64,000 nt of DNA from Bacteroidota bacterium (lineage in GTDB: Bacteria > Bacteroidota > Bacteroidia > Chitinophagales > Chitinophagaceae). Positions 35,331-45,200 of the stretch are shown here, piece after piece. Numbering within the stretch: the first letter of the stretch is position 1; the number at the start of each line of letters is the position of its first letter. The translations under genes and the position numbers were made by a program. The notes beneath the pieces were generated by a model. It was not told the origin of the DNA. It searched no databases and saw only the letters and a list, made by a program, of their open reading frames with translations. The DNA is taken from contig JAFDZS010000011.1 in assembly GCA_018266775.1 (NCBI GenBank), positions 441,245 through 505,244 of the forward strand, read 5' to 3'.

Positions 35331-35924
35331 ATGATAAGAGTAGGTATCACAGGCGGTATTGGAAGTGGAAAAAGCACTGTATCGAAACTATTTTCGGTAT
35401 TGGGCATACCTGTTTACTCTGCCGATGAAGCTGCCAAAAACCTGATGAATGAAGATGCCCTGCTGAAGCAACAGGTAAAGGATGCATTTGGCAAAGAAAT
35501 CTATACGGATGGATTACTGAACAGGAAAGCGCTTGCCGCCATAGTATTTAACGACCCGGCCAAATTACAGCAATTAAATGCATTGGTACACCCCGCCACT
35601 ATTCGCCATGCTGAAGCGTGGATGCAGCAGCAGCACACTCCATACGCCATTAAAGAAGCGGCCATCATGTTTGAAAGTGGGGCACAGGAATTTCTTGATT
35701 ATGTGATTGGCGTTTTTGCCCCCACTCCATTACGCATACAGCGCACCATGCACCGCGACAATATTTCCAGGGAAGAAGTACAGGCAAGGATGAATAAGCA
35801 AATTGATGAAAATATAAAAATGATGTTGTGTGATTTTGTGATTACGAACGATGAACGGGAACTGTTGATTCCGCAGGTGACTGCATTGCACGAAAAGCTG
35901 TTGGGGTTGAGTGGAGTTGGATAA
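35331..35924 (+). CDS. coaE: Dephospho-CoA kinase
   Basis: 197 residues from the ATG at 35331. The P-loop is VGITGGIGSGKST. Further family blocks are YSADEAAKNLMNED, LNALVHPATIRHAEAW, IKEAAIMFESGAQEFLD and the lid segment RTMHRDNISREEVQARMNKQ. It phosphorylates the ribose 3'-OH of dephospho-CoA, the last step of CoA synthesis. It is the last gene of the nusB-yajC-coaE run. Confidence 0.95.
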   Translation: MIRVGITGGIGSGKSTVSKLFSVLGIPVYSADEAAKNLMNEDALLKQQVKDAFGKEIYTDGLLNRKALAAIVFNDPAKLQQLNALVHPATIRHAEAWMQQQHTPYAIKEAAIMFESGAQEFLDYVIGVFAPTPLRIQRTMHRDNISREEVQARMNKQIDENIKMMLCDFVITNDERELLIPQVTALHEKLLGLSGVG

Positions 35925-35958
35925 CAGACGATGGACAATGGACGATGGACGATAAACG
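35921..35958. repeat. Short tandem repeat tract after coaE
   Basis: GACGATGGACAATGGACGAT and GGACGATAAACGAT are near-repeats of a 7-base unit (GGACGAT/GGACAAT). Similar words occur near 25050 and 30920. Confidence 0.6.
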
Positions 35959-36049
35959 ATTGATTGCTGACCGCGGTCAACTATCATCTGTCAACTTACA
36001 ATTATGAATTAACACCATTTGCTTGTAAGGAGATTGTTAACTTTATGGT

Positions 36050-37564
36050 ATGAAAATCTTTTCCGCAGCGCAGATCAAACAATGGGATGCAGCCACAATG
36101 GCCAATGAACCCATCGCATCTGTTGATTTAATGGAAAGAGCGGCTGGTAAATGCACCGAATGGATATTGCAGCATTATACCAACATTGTTCATTTTCATA
36201 TTTTTTGTGGCAAAGGCAATAATGGCGGCGATGGTTTAGCCATTGCCAGGATGCTGCTGCAAAAAGGTTATATTGCCACCACATACATACTTGAATTTGG
36301 CCATAAAGGTTCAGAAGATTTCCAGATCAACCTGGAACGCCTGCACGAAATTACTACACATATCCATTTCCTGCAGTCGGCAGATTTCTTTCCTTCCATA
36401 GAACATCCCGATGAATTGATCATTGATGCCCTCTTCGGTACAGGTTTAAATAAGCCTCTGACAGGAATCAGCGCTGCATTGGTGGCACACATTAATACGC
36501 TCAGTGTTCCGGTTCTGTCAATTGATCTGCCAAGCGGTTTATTTGCTGACCATACATCGGTGGGCAACCTTGTTGTTCATGCATCGCATACGCTCAGTTT
36601 CCAGAGCTATAAACTTTCGTTTTTATTGCCGGAAAATGAAAAATATTGTGGTGAGATACACCTGTTGCCCATCGGGCTTGACCGGCAATTTGAAAAAGAA
36701 ACTACGGCTGCTTTTGAATACACAGATGCTGAAGCTATAAGAAAAATATATCGGCCCCGGTCGCCTTTTGCACATAAAGGAAATTTCGGCCATGCCGCCA
36801 TTATTGCAGGCAGTTATGGTATGATGGGCGCATCATTACTGAGTACTCTTGCCTGCCTCAGGAGTGGTGCAGGTAAGGTTACCTGTTATGTTCCGGCATG
36901 TGGATACAATATTATGCAAACGGGAGCGCCTGAAGCCATGTGCAAGGTATGCGGAGATGAATACATCAGCGATGCTGATGGCCTGCAATTCTTCAGCAGT
37001 ATTGGTATTGGCCCGGGATTGGGGAATATTGCATCACATATTGTCCTGCTGAATAAAGTTTTCACCGCATTTCAAAAACCAATGGCAGTGGATGCAGATG
37101 CATTAAATGTCATCTCAACTGAACCCTCACTATTATCGCTGATCCCTCAGCATTCTATCCTTACCCCGCACCCAAAAGAATTTGAGCGCCTGTTTGGCAC
37201 AGCATCAAATGATTTTGACCGGATAGCTTTGGCAACAGCACAGGCCAAAAAATATCAAATCTATATTATTTTAAAAGGCCATTATACCTTTATAGCGGCA
37301 CCAAACGGCAAAGGGTTTTTCAATAGTACAGGAAATGCGGGTATGGCCACAGGTGGCAGCGGCGATGTATTGACAGGCATCTTAACAGGATTGATGGCGC
37401 AGGGTTATTCGCCAGAAGCTGCGTGTGTTTTGGGGGTTTATCTGCATGGCCTTGCAGGCGATATGGCCGCCAGGGCCATTTCACAGGAAGCCATGATTGC
37501 CGGGGATATTATTGCATTTTTAGGCAAGGCCTACCAGGCAATTAACGGCGTATCACATTCATGA
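36050..37564 (+). CDS. nnrDE: Bifunctional NAD(P)H-hydrate epimerase / ADP-dependent dehydratase
   Basis: 504 residues with two domains. The YjeF_N epimerase part (1-215) begins MKIFSAAQIKQWDAATM and has FCGKGNNGGDGLAIARML and DALFGTGL. The carbohydrate-kinase-like dehydratase part (230-500) has GHAAIIAGSYGMMGASLLS, MAVDADALN, LTPHPKEFERLFG and the C-terminal GNAGMATGGSGDVLTGILTGL. It repairs hydrated NADH and NADPH. Full length and intact motifs are seen. Confidence 0.96.
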   Translation: MKIFSAAQIKQWDAATMANEPIASVDLMERAAGKCTEWILQHYTNIVHFHIFCGKGNNGGDGLAIARMLLQKGYIATTYILEFGHKGSEDFQINLERLHEITTHIHFLQSADFFPSIEHPDELIIDALFGTGLNKPLTGISAALVAHINTLSVPVLSIDLPSGLFADHTSVGNLVVHASHTLSFQSYKLSFLLPENEKYCGEIHLLPIGLDRQFEKETTAAFEYTDAEAIRKIYRPRSPFAHKGNFGHAAIIAGSYGMMGASLLSTLACLRSGAGKVTCYVPACGYNIMQTGAPEAMCKVCGDEYISDADGLQFFSSIGIGPGLGNIASHIVLLNKVFTAFQKPMAVDADALNVISTEPSLLSLIPQHSILTPHPKEFERLFGTASNDFDRIALATAQAKKYQIYIILKGHYTFIAAPNGKGFFNSTGNAGMATGGSGDVLTGILTGLMAQGYSPEAACVLGVYLHGLAGDMAARAISQEAMIAGDIIAFLGKAYQAINGVSHS

Positions 37565-37711
37565 TGTTTTCCACCACAACCGATTGCAGTATTGAGTATG
37601 GAATAAAAAGCCTGTATGTTATGTAAAAAGTGCTGCCATTCTGCGTTTTGCAGCAATTATTCTAATTACTAACAAACATGGGGTTTATGCCTTTTTTTCC
37701 TCTAATTCCCC

Positions 37712-37719
37712 TATTTTTG
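37712..37719 (+). promoter_or_regulatory. Bacteroidota -7 box for the pyrophosphatase gene
   Basis: TATTTTTG matches TAnnTTTG and ends 25 bases before the ATG at 37745. Confidence 0.5.
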
Positions 37720-37744
37720 CCGTCCAAATTTCAGAACAACTATT

Positions 37745-39979
37745 ATGAATAATTTGATCTACGCCGTTCCGGCCATGGGTATTGTAGGATTGCTTTATAC
37801 CCTCCTAAAATTCAACTGGGTGAGTAAACAGGACGCCGGCAACGACCGCATGAAAGAAATCAGTACCTATATTGCTGAAGGCGCTATGGCCTTTTTAAAA
37901 GCAGAATGGAAAGTTTTAGGCTATTTTGTTGTTATTGTAGCTTTATTGCTTGCAGTAATGGCAAAAGCCAACCCGAACAGCCACTGGAGTATTGCAGTGG
38001 CTTTTGTAATTGGCGCCGTGTTAAGTGCCACTGCCGGATATATTGGTATGAGGGCCGCTACAAAAGCTAACGTACGTACTGCACACGCAGCCCGTACCAG
38101 TTTAGCTAAAGCTTTGAATGTATCATTCACGGGCGGTGCAGTAATGGGTGTGGGTGTTGCAGGCCTTGCGGTATTTGGTTTAGGCGGATTATACATCGTA
38201 TTAAAACATTTTTTTGCCCCCGACAGTGCCATTAATTCCGAAGAAATGGTAAGGACCATAGAAGTATTAACCGGGTTTTCATTGGGTGCAGAATCTATAG
38301 CATTATTTGCCCGTGTGGGTGGCGGTATTTATACTAAAGCTGCAGACGTTGGTGCCGACCTGGTGGGCAAGGTGGAAGCAGGTATTCCTGAAGATGATCC
38401 ACGTAACCCTGCAACGATTGCAGATAATGTGGGTGATAACGTAGGTGATGTTGCCGGTATGGGTGCGGATTTGTTTGGTTCTTATGTAGCCACTGTTTTG
38501 GCCACCATCGTTTTGGGTCAGCAAACTATTATTACCAGCGGCACAGATGCGTTGGGCGGCTTCTCTCCCATTGTATTACCTATGCTTATTGCAGGCACCG
38601 GTATCATCTTTTCTATTATAGGAACATGGTTTGTACGCATCAGTGAAACTGCTGGTATAAACACTGCAACAGTACAGAAGGCTCTGAATATGGGCAACTG
38701 GGGTTCTATTATTCTAACTGCTGTTGCCTCTGCTGTTTTAGTGAATGTGTTATTACCCGAGCAGATGGAACTGCGCCATCATTTATTTACCAAATGGGGT
38801 GTACTGGGCGCCATTGGTGTGGGTTTAGCTGTGGGTGCTTTAATGAGTATCATTACAGAATATTATACTGCAATGGGTAAACGCCCGGTATTATCTATCA
38901 TCCGTCAATCATCAACCGGGCATGCCACTAATGTAATTGGCGGTTTGGCTATTGGTATGGAATCTACTTTTCTGCCGATTTTAGTTTTGGCTGGTGGTAT
39001 ATGGGGAAGTTATGCCTGTGCAGGTTTATATGGCGTGGCCATTGCCGCAGCCGGTATGATGGCCACCACTGCCATGCAATTAGCCATTGATGCCTTTGGT
39101 CCCATTGCTGACAATGCAGGCGGTATTGCTGAAATGAGTGAACTGCCCGGCGATGTGCGAGAAAAAACAGATGTACTGGATGCTGTGGGCAACACCACAG
39201 CTGCAACAGGTAAAGGGTTTGCGATTGCCTCAGCTGCATTAACCGCCCTGGCATTGTTTGCTGCTTTTGTTGGTGTGGCGATGCCGGAAAATCAGCATAT
39301 TGATATTTATAAAGCCGATGTGCTTGCTTCTTTATTTGTTGGAGGAATGATTCCCTTCCTGTTTTCCTCGTTAGCTATCCGTGCCGTAGGCCAGGCAGCT
39401 ATGAGTATGGTGGAGGAAGTACGCAGGCAGTTCCGCACTATTCCAGGAATTATGGAAGGCACCGGACGCCCGGAATACGATAAATGTGTGGCGATTTCCA
39501 CACAGGCTTCTATCAGAAAAATGTTATTGCCTGGTGCCATTACCGTAATCTCTCCACTTGTTATTGGTTTCCTGTTAGGGCCCGAAGCATTAGGTGGTTT
39601 CCTGGCTGGTGCAACGGTTAGCGGTGTGCTGATGGGTATGTTCCAGAACAATGCAGGTGGTGCGTGGGATAATGCGAAGAAATCATTCGAAAAAGGCGTT
39701 GAGATCAACGGAGAAATGTATTATAAAAAATCTGATCCGCACAAAGCATCAGTAACCGGCGATACCGTAGGTGATCCTTTTAAAGATACTTCTGGCCCGT
39801 CAATGAATATCCTGATCAAACTGATGAGTATTGTTTCGTTGGTCATTGCGCCAACATTAGCCTCCATCAGCAGTAAAAAAGAAGAAGCGAAAACACCTGC
39901 TCCTGTACAACAGCAAACGAATACCGTTACAAAAGCCGGCAGCAGCAATACTGCTTATATTTCTTCCATTAAGCCTTAA
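37745..39979 (+). CDS. hppA: Membrane-bound ion-pumping pyrophosphatase, K+-dependent type
   Basis: 744 residues with about 16 membrane helices. The catalytic loop reads [38 protein letters not shown], written here as the family block at about 199-236. A second acidic loop lies at [17 protein letters not shown]. The residue after GNTTA is Ala, in [10 protein letters not shown], which marks the K+-dependent subgroup (Lys in the independent one). Whether it pumps Na+ or H+ is not decided. A polar C-terminal extension of about 35 residues ([12 protein letters not shown]) follows the last helix. Confidence 0.95.
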   Translation: MNNLIYAVPAMGIVGLLYTLLKFNWVSKQDAGNDRMKEISTYIAEGAMAFLKAEWKVLGYFVVIVALLLAVMAKANPNSHWSIAVAFVIGAVLSATAGYIGMRAATKANVRTAHAARTSLAKALNVSFTGGAVMGVGVAGLAVFGLGGLYIVLKHFFAPDSAINSEEMVRTIEVLTGFSLGAESIALFARVGGGIYTKAADVGADLVGKVEAGIPEDDPRNPATIADNVGDNVGDVAGMGADLFGSYVATVLATIVLGQQTIITSGTDALGGFSPIVLPMLIAGTGIIFSIIGTWFVRISETAGINTATVQKALNMGNWGSIILTAVASAVLVNVLLPEQMELRHHLFTKWGVLGAIGVGLAVGALMSIITEYYTAMGKRPVLSIIRQSSTGHATNVIGGLAIGMESTFLPILVLAGGIWGSYACAGLYGVAIAAAGMMATTAMQLAIDAFGPIADNAGGIAEMSELPGDVREKTDVLDAVGNTTAATGKGFAIASAALTALALFAAFVGVAMPENQHIDIYKADVLASLFVGGMIPFLFSSLAIRAVGQAAMSMVEEVRRQFRTIPGIMEGTGRPEYDKCVAISTQASIRKMLLPGAITVISPLVIGFLLGPEALGGFLAGATVSGVLMGMFQNNAGGAWDNAKKSFEKGVEINGEMYYKKSDPHKASVTGDTVGDPFKDTSGPSMNILIKLMSIVSLVIAPTLASISSKKEEAKTPAPVQQQTNTVTKAGSSNTAYISSIKP

Positions 39980-40091
39980 TAAAAATATTGGCAACTGGTG
40001 CAACGGTTGAACTGTAAAATTCAACTATTAGAAGAAATATACCATTACCGGTTTATAACAATTTATCTAATCAGAACCATTATAACCAAGA

Positions 40092-40124
40092 AGTCCGGAT
40101 GTTTCCACATCGGGGCTTTTTTTA
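40092..40124 (+). terminator. Intrinsic terminator of hppA
   Basis: AGTCCGGATG (40092-40101) pairs with CATCGGGGCT (40108-40117) with one mismatch and one G-U, followed by TTTTTTTA. Confidence 0.82.
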
Positions 40125-40182
40125 TGTCTCTTTCTTTCCCAAATGTTAATTGTTGATAAAATTTATATGAGGGGATTTGTTC

Positions 40183-40224
40183 ATTACGGCTAAAATCGTA
40201 ATTTGCTTACGAAAACAATCGTAT
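40183..40224. promoter_or_regulatory. Candidate BlaI-type operator array
   Basis: Four alternating half-sites precede the blaI-like start: ATTACG (40183), CGTAAT (40197), TTACGA (40207) and TCGTAT (40219). Neighbouring pairs form the inverted repeats ATTACG-N8-CGTAAT, CGTAA-N5-TTACG and TTACGA-N6-TCGTAT. The last ends one base before the ATG, the expected place for autoregulation. Confidence 0.55.
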
Positions 40225-40225
40225 T

Positions 40226-40618
40226 ATGAATACAACTAAAAACCTGAAGCCGACAGAGAGCGAGCTGGAAATATTGCAGGTTTTATGGAATGAAAAAGCT
40301 GCAACAGTAAGGACTGTTCATGAAGCATTAAGCAAAACAAAAGACAGCGGTTATACCACCACCCTTAAACTCATGCAGATCATGTTTGAGAAAGGCCTGG
40401 TAACCCGTAACGACAGCAGCAAAACACATATTTACCAGGCGGCAGTAAGCCGGGAAAAAACACAAAAGCAATTCCTGAATAAAATGATTGATACATTATT
40501 TGCAGGTTCTTCTGCCGACCTTGTATTGCAGGCATTGGGCGGGCACAATACCAGCGATGAGGAATTACAACAAATACAGAACCTGATCAACCAGCTTAAA
40601 AAGGATAATAAACAGTAA
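40226..40618 (+). CDS. BlaI/MecI family transcriptional repressor
   Basis: 130 residues with a winged helix N-terminal domain: LKPTESELEILQVLWNEKAATVRTVHEAL, TTTLKLMQIMFEKGLVTRND, then the dimerisation helices with LFAGSSADLVLQAL. Family members repress their own operon until cleaved by the partner M56 protease, encoded here 21 bases downstream. No beta-lactamase gene is adjacent, so the targets are unknown, as is usual in Bacteroidota. Confidence 0.93.
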   Translation: MNTTKNLKPTESELEILQVLWNEKAATVRTVHEALSKTKDSGYTTTLKLMQIMFEKGLVTRNDSSKTHIYQAAVSREKTQKQFLNKMIDTLFAGSSADLVLQALGGHNTSDEELQQIQNLINQLKKDNKQ

Positions 40619-40638
40619 CAGCCGGTAACTAACGCAAC

Positions 40639-42111
40639 ATGGCACACTTTTCTTACAGTTTTTGTATGAGTATGCTGCACAGTTTGTGGCAGGCAGGGAT
40701 ATTATACCTGGCATATCTTGTGCCAGCTGTTTTATTTCAACACCGCCTTTCTCCCCTGCAAAAAAGAAACTGGTTATACATCCTGGTATTATCGCAACTG
40801 CTTTTATTCACTGTTACTTTTTTCATTTATTATTCCGGAATTGACACTGGTGCAGACAGCAGCATATTACTGCATCGTATTACTGAAGCGGTACCTGCCG
40901 ATACACTGGCAACATTTGCCCCATGGATTTTTGGTGCTTATATTGTTATCATTGTTTACCGTTTCACCAGGGCGTGGTACCAGTGGAAGGTTTTTAAAAC
41001 CAGTTTTTATACCGGTTTGGAAAAGCCTGTCATCGACCTGAAATTGTTTACTATGCTTAAGGCGGAACAATTCGGGATCAAAAGAAAAATCCAGTTGTGG
41101 TTCAGCACCACCATTGACGTGCCCCTTACATTTGGTTTCCTGAAGCCCGTTATCGTATTGCCGGTTGCATTGGTGAACCAGATCAGTTTACAACAGGCAG
41201 AAACGTTGATCCTGCACGAACTGTCACATATCAAAGCCAATGATTATCTTTTAAACAGGGCACTATTGGCTGCGGAACATATTTTCTTTTTTAACCCTTT
41301 TGTGATGGGTTTATGCAAAAAGATTCGTTTAGAAAGAGAGAAATATTGCGACAGTACTGTTATTGCCTTCAACTACACTCCGCTATTATATGCTGAAGCC
41401 TTACTGAAAACACAGCAGGTTCAAAAACATATTTCCCTGCGCCAGTTGGCGGCGGTTACCGGCAAAAAGCAATTGCTGCAACGCATTTTATTTTTTACGC
41501 AGGCTGCACCGGTTCATTATACCCGCCGCAACCGGTTCATATTACCTGTCCTGAGCTGCATTTTTGCACTGGTACTTTTTGCTGCAATCGCTTTACAGGC
41601 ACATATCAGTGGAAAAAATAAGCCAGCCGCTGCTGCAATGGTTCAACCGGTGTCGGGTAATCCTATAATGACTGTACTACCTGCAACGGAAAATCCCATT
41701 GCAGCCATTCCAGAATTGGTGCGCCATTTTACCACTACGTTTACTGATGATAACCTGAAAAAAATTGTTTCCGCAGTGGAAAAACAGGAACCGGTTATTG
41801 AAAAACAATTGCAGCAGCTGCAACCCCTGATTAAGACCATACAGGATAAGGCAGAAGATTTATCCAAACAAATGGAAACCGGGTGGGCTGTACCGGTAGT
41901 ACAGAAAGATAATACTTTGCCGGTACGGCAAATCATTGTAAAAGAAGAACAGTCGGGTTCAAAAAATGCTGTATTAAAAGTATATAATGTTACGCTCATT
42001 AATGGCCAATGGGTAGTGGTACCGCAATGGGTATTGAGTGCTAAAGAAATAGCGGCAGATTCTTTACACCTTTTGATCGACAGCACTGCTCCTGATGAAC
42101 CCCAGGAATAA
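40639..42111 (+). CDS. M56 family (BlaR1-like) membrane metalloprotease
   Basis: 490 residues. The M56 domain has four membrane segments, with zinc site HELSHIKANDYLLNR (His193, Glu194, His197) and the downstream LEREKYCDSTVIAFNY. After the last helix (FILPVLSCIFALVLFAAIAL, about 300) comes a 170-residue Pro/Thr and helical domain with no penicillin-binding motifs (no SxxK seen), so it is not a beta-lactam sensor like BlaR1. It probably cleaves the adjacent BlaI-type repressor in response to an unknown signal. Confidence 0.9.
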   Translation: MAHFSYSFCMSMLHSLWQAGILYLAYLVPAVLFQHRLSPLQKRNWLYILVLSQLLLFTVTFFIYYSGIDTGADSSILLHRITEAVPADTLATFAPWIFGAYIVIIVYRFTRAWYQWKVFKTSFYTGLEKPVIDLKLFTMLKAEQFGIKRKIQLWFSTTIDVPLTFGFLKPVIVLPVALVNQISLQQAETLILHELSHIKANDYLLNRALLAAEHIFFFNPFVMGLCKKIRLEREKYCDSTVIAFNYTPLLYAEALLKTQQVQKHISLRQLAAVTGKKQLLQRILFFTQAAPVHYTRRNRFILPVLSCIFALVLFAAIALQAHISGKNKPAAAAMVQPVSGNPIMTVLPATENPIAAIPELVRHFTTTFTDDNLKKIVSAVEKQEPVIEKQLQQLQPLIKTIQDKAEDLSKQMETGWAVPVVQKDNTLPVRQIIVKEEQSGSKNAVLKVYNVTLINGQWVVVPQWVLSAKEIAADSLHLLIDSTAPDEPQE

Positions 42112-42264
42112 TTTCTCTTTTTTCCTTCTATATCAGCTCATAAAAACAAACACTGTTCATTACCTGAACATTGAACATTGTGCATTGATTATTGCACCCC
42201 TAAACGCACTATTCCGAAATAACGTAATAAGCCCAGGCATTTATCACTGTCTTCACTTTATCCA

Positions 42265-45200
42265 TCATTTCACTATCGTTACATACCCTGTTATTGGTGC
42301 CCTGCCATTACCGGGTTCAATGATATAATAGTAAGTATCAAATGGTAATGCTTTGCCGTTATATGTTCCATCCCACGGGGTTTTATAGCCTCTCGATTCA
42401 AATACCAGTTGTCCGTTACGGGTGAACACCTGCACCTTATTGTTTGGATAAGTATCCAGGTATTGAATGATCCAGGTGTCGTTGATACCGTCACCATTGG
42501 GTGTAAACGTATTGGGTATGCGTGGCGCTTTCAGCACTTTTACAAACATATTGTCAGCAGCTTTGCATCCTCCCCTTGCGGTAACCGTTAGTGTATAGGT
42601 AATATCATCCTGCATGTTACTGGCTGTAGGCGTGGCTATTGCTGTATTGTCCAGGTAAGTGGCGGGCGACCATAAATACTGCAGGTCGTTGCCTGTAACA
42701 TTGGACAGGATGGTGATGGCACCGCCCTGCAGCACAACCCTGTCTGGCCCTGCATCCACTACCGGATAAGGATGTACGGTGAATGGTTTCGTCAGCGTAT
42801 CGCTGTTACAACCATTGCTGTTGGTGATATATAACGATACATTGTAGGTTTGCGCTGTGGCGTACAAATGCGGCACCTGCGGTGTTGAACCTATTCCGCC
42901 ATCTCCAAAATTCCAGTACCATTTTACCACACTGCCATCCAAACCATCAGTTTGATCTATGGCAATCACAAAATCACCCACACATACCTCCGGTTTGCTG
43001 AACGTAAATGCCGCTTTGGGGTGCGGGTGAATAAAGTTGATGATATGGGAAACCTGTTTTACACAATTGCTGCCGCTGGTAACCGTAAGCAATACAGTAT
43101 AAGGGCCGGTTCCTGCATATAAATGCGGTGCAGGCGTTTTGGCATTGGACAAAGCAAGGTCACCAAGATCCCACGCATAGGTTAACTGGTTGTTGGTACC
43201 GTCAGGAATTGAAGATGTGTTATTAAACGAGATCAATGCGTTGGGAATACAAACACTGGTTTCATTAAATGAAAATACAGCGTTGGGTAACGGGCTGATG
43301 TACACAGATTGTGTTATGTTTTTGCTGTTACAGCCATAAGCAGAAGTATTATGCATGGTAACAGTATAGTTGCCCCATGTTGGGAATAAATGTGTAAACG
43401 TACTTCCCGGCGCATGACTTTCCTGCGGGGAGCCATCTCCAAAATCCCAAACAGAATTGCTCAATACCACACCTGCAGGTGCTGTAGATACTTCTTTAAA
43501 TGTTGCCGGATCACCTTCACAAACGGGACCAATAAAACTGAATTTTGCGCTGGCGGTATCCAGCACTTTAATTACCTGTGTAATGCTATCCACACACCCT
43601 GCAGCAGTTGAGCTGTACATATATTTTATAGTATGAATACCTACTCCCGCTGCTACCGGATTGAACAAGCCTGAAGGGCTTACTCCCGGTCCCGAATACA
43701 CGCCTGTTCCGGGAACACCACCCATTTCGCCGGCCTGGGTAATTTGATAGGGTGCTGCATCATAACAAATATCCGGTATGGGATTAAACTGTACTTTGGG
43801 TGCTGCATTGACCGTTATCGTGGTAAATTTATCGTTTACACAAACACCCCCTGAATAAGCCCGGTAACGTATGGAAAAGTTCTTTGTTAGCGGAGTTTGA
43901 AAATTGGGGTACAAATGTTTATACACTTTGCCCGTAAATGGAATGTTATCTATTTGCGGCGGGCCTGCAGGAAAATTTACATTGTCCCAATAGATTTCTA
44001 CTTTGGTGATGTTGCCGGGGAAAACAGTAGATGCTTCCACAATCGCAACAGAATCGTTGGCACAAAGTGCTGCTGCATTATTCACTGTAAAATTTGCCTG
44101 CGGAAAACTGCCATTCACAGAAACTACCTGCGTGATTGTATCCTTACAGCCCAATGAGCTGGTTACCACCAAACGAACGTTGTACAATCCAACAGCAGTA
44201 TAACTGTGTTGTGGATTGGCTGTAAAATTTAACGGCGACCCATCACCAAAATTCCATTCCCATGCTGTAATATTTCCAGGAAAAGCTACTTTGCTGGTAT
44301 CAACAAATTGTGCATAGGTATCGCTCAAACAAACGGCGGGTATTATGAATCCTGCCTGCGGCCTTGCATTTACTACAACTGTTTTGCTTGCGATGGGAGC
44401 ACTGATACAACCTTTAGAATTAGTAACTGTTAATGTAACAGTATACGTTCCGGCAGCAGCATATATATGTGAAGGGCTTTGTGTATTATCTAACGGGGAG
44501 CCGTCACCGAAATCCCATTGCCATGTACTGAGTGTACCTGAATTGGCAACAGACGCATCGGTAAAACTGGTATTCCTGGTTTCACAATCCGGGGCACTAA
44601 AGGTGAAGTCTGCGGTTGGCAAAGCATTGATGATTACAGTAAGTGTTGCAGTATCACTGTAACAACCTTTATCAGTCACGATCCAGTGTTTGATGGTTTT
44701 GATGCCAGGTGTTGCATACGTATGTGCAATGCTGGCTCCCAAACCTGTAGTGGCATCTCCAAAATCCCAATGATATTCCACTATCGTACTTCCGCTGCCG
44801 TTACTGGTACTGGTAAAGGCAGTCGGAGTATTAAAACAATTCTCTGCATTAACAATAAAAGAAGCAATCGCATGCGGGTAAATATTGCTCAGTACTTTGG
44901 TAGTATCATGCATGCAACCGGCTGCACTCGTTGTCGTTAATTTGATACTGTACGAACCGGCTGTACTATACCAGTGCGCCGGGTTGGGCAGCGTTGAAGC
45001 ATTATTGGGTATACTTCCAGGGTCACCAAAATCCCACAAATATGTAAACGGCGTGGTATTATCAGCAATTGAGGGAGTGGCAACAAAATGAGCAGAATCC
45101 CATGGCAGGCAAACTGCAACCGGAACTGTAAAATCAGAAACCGGTACAGGATTCACTTTAAATGTTTTGGTAAACGGCAGACTCATGCAACCGGTATTAC

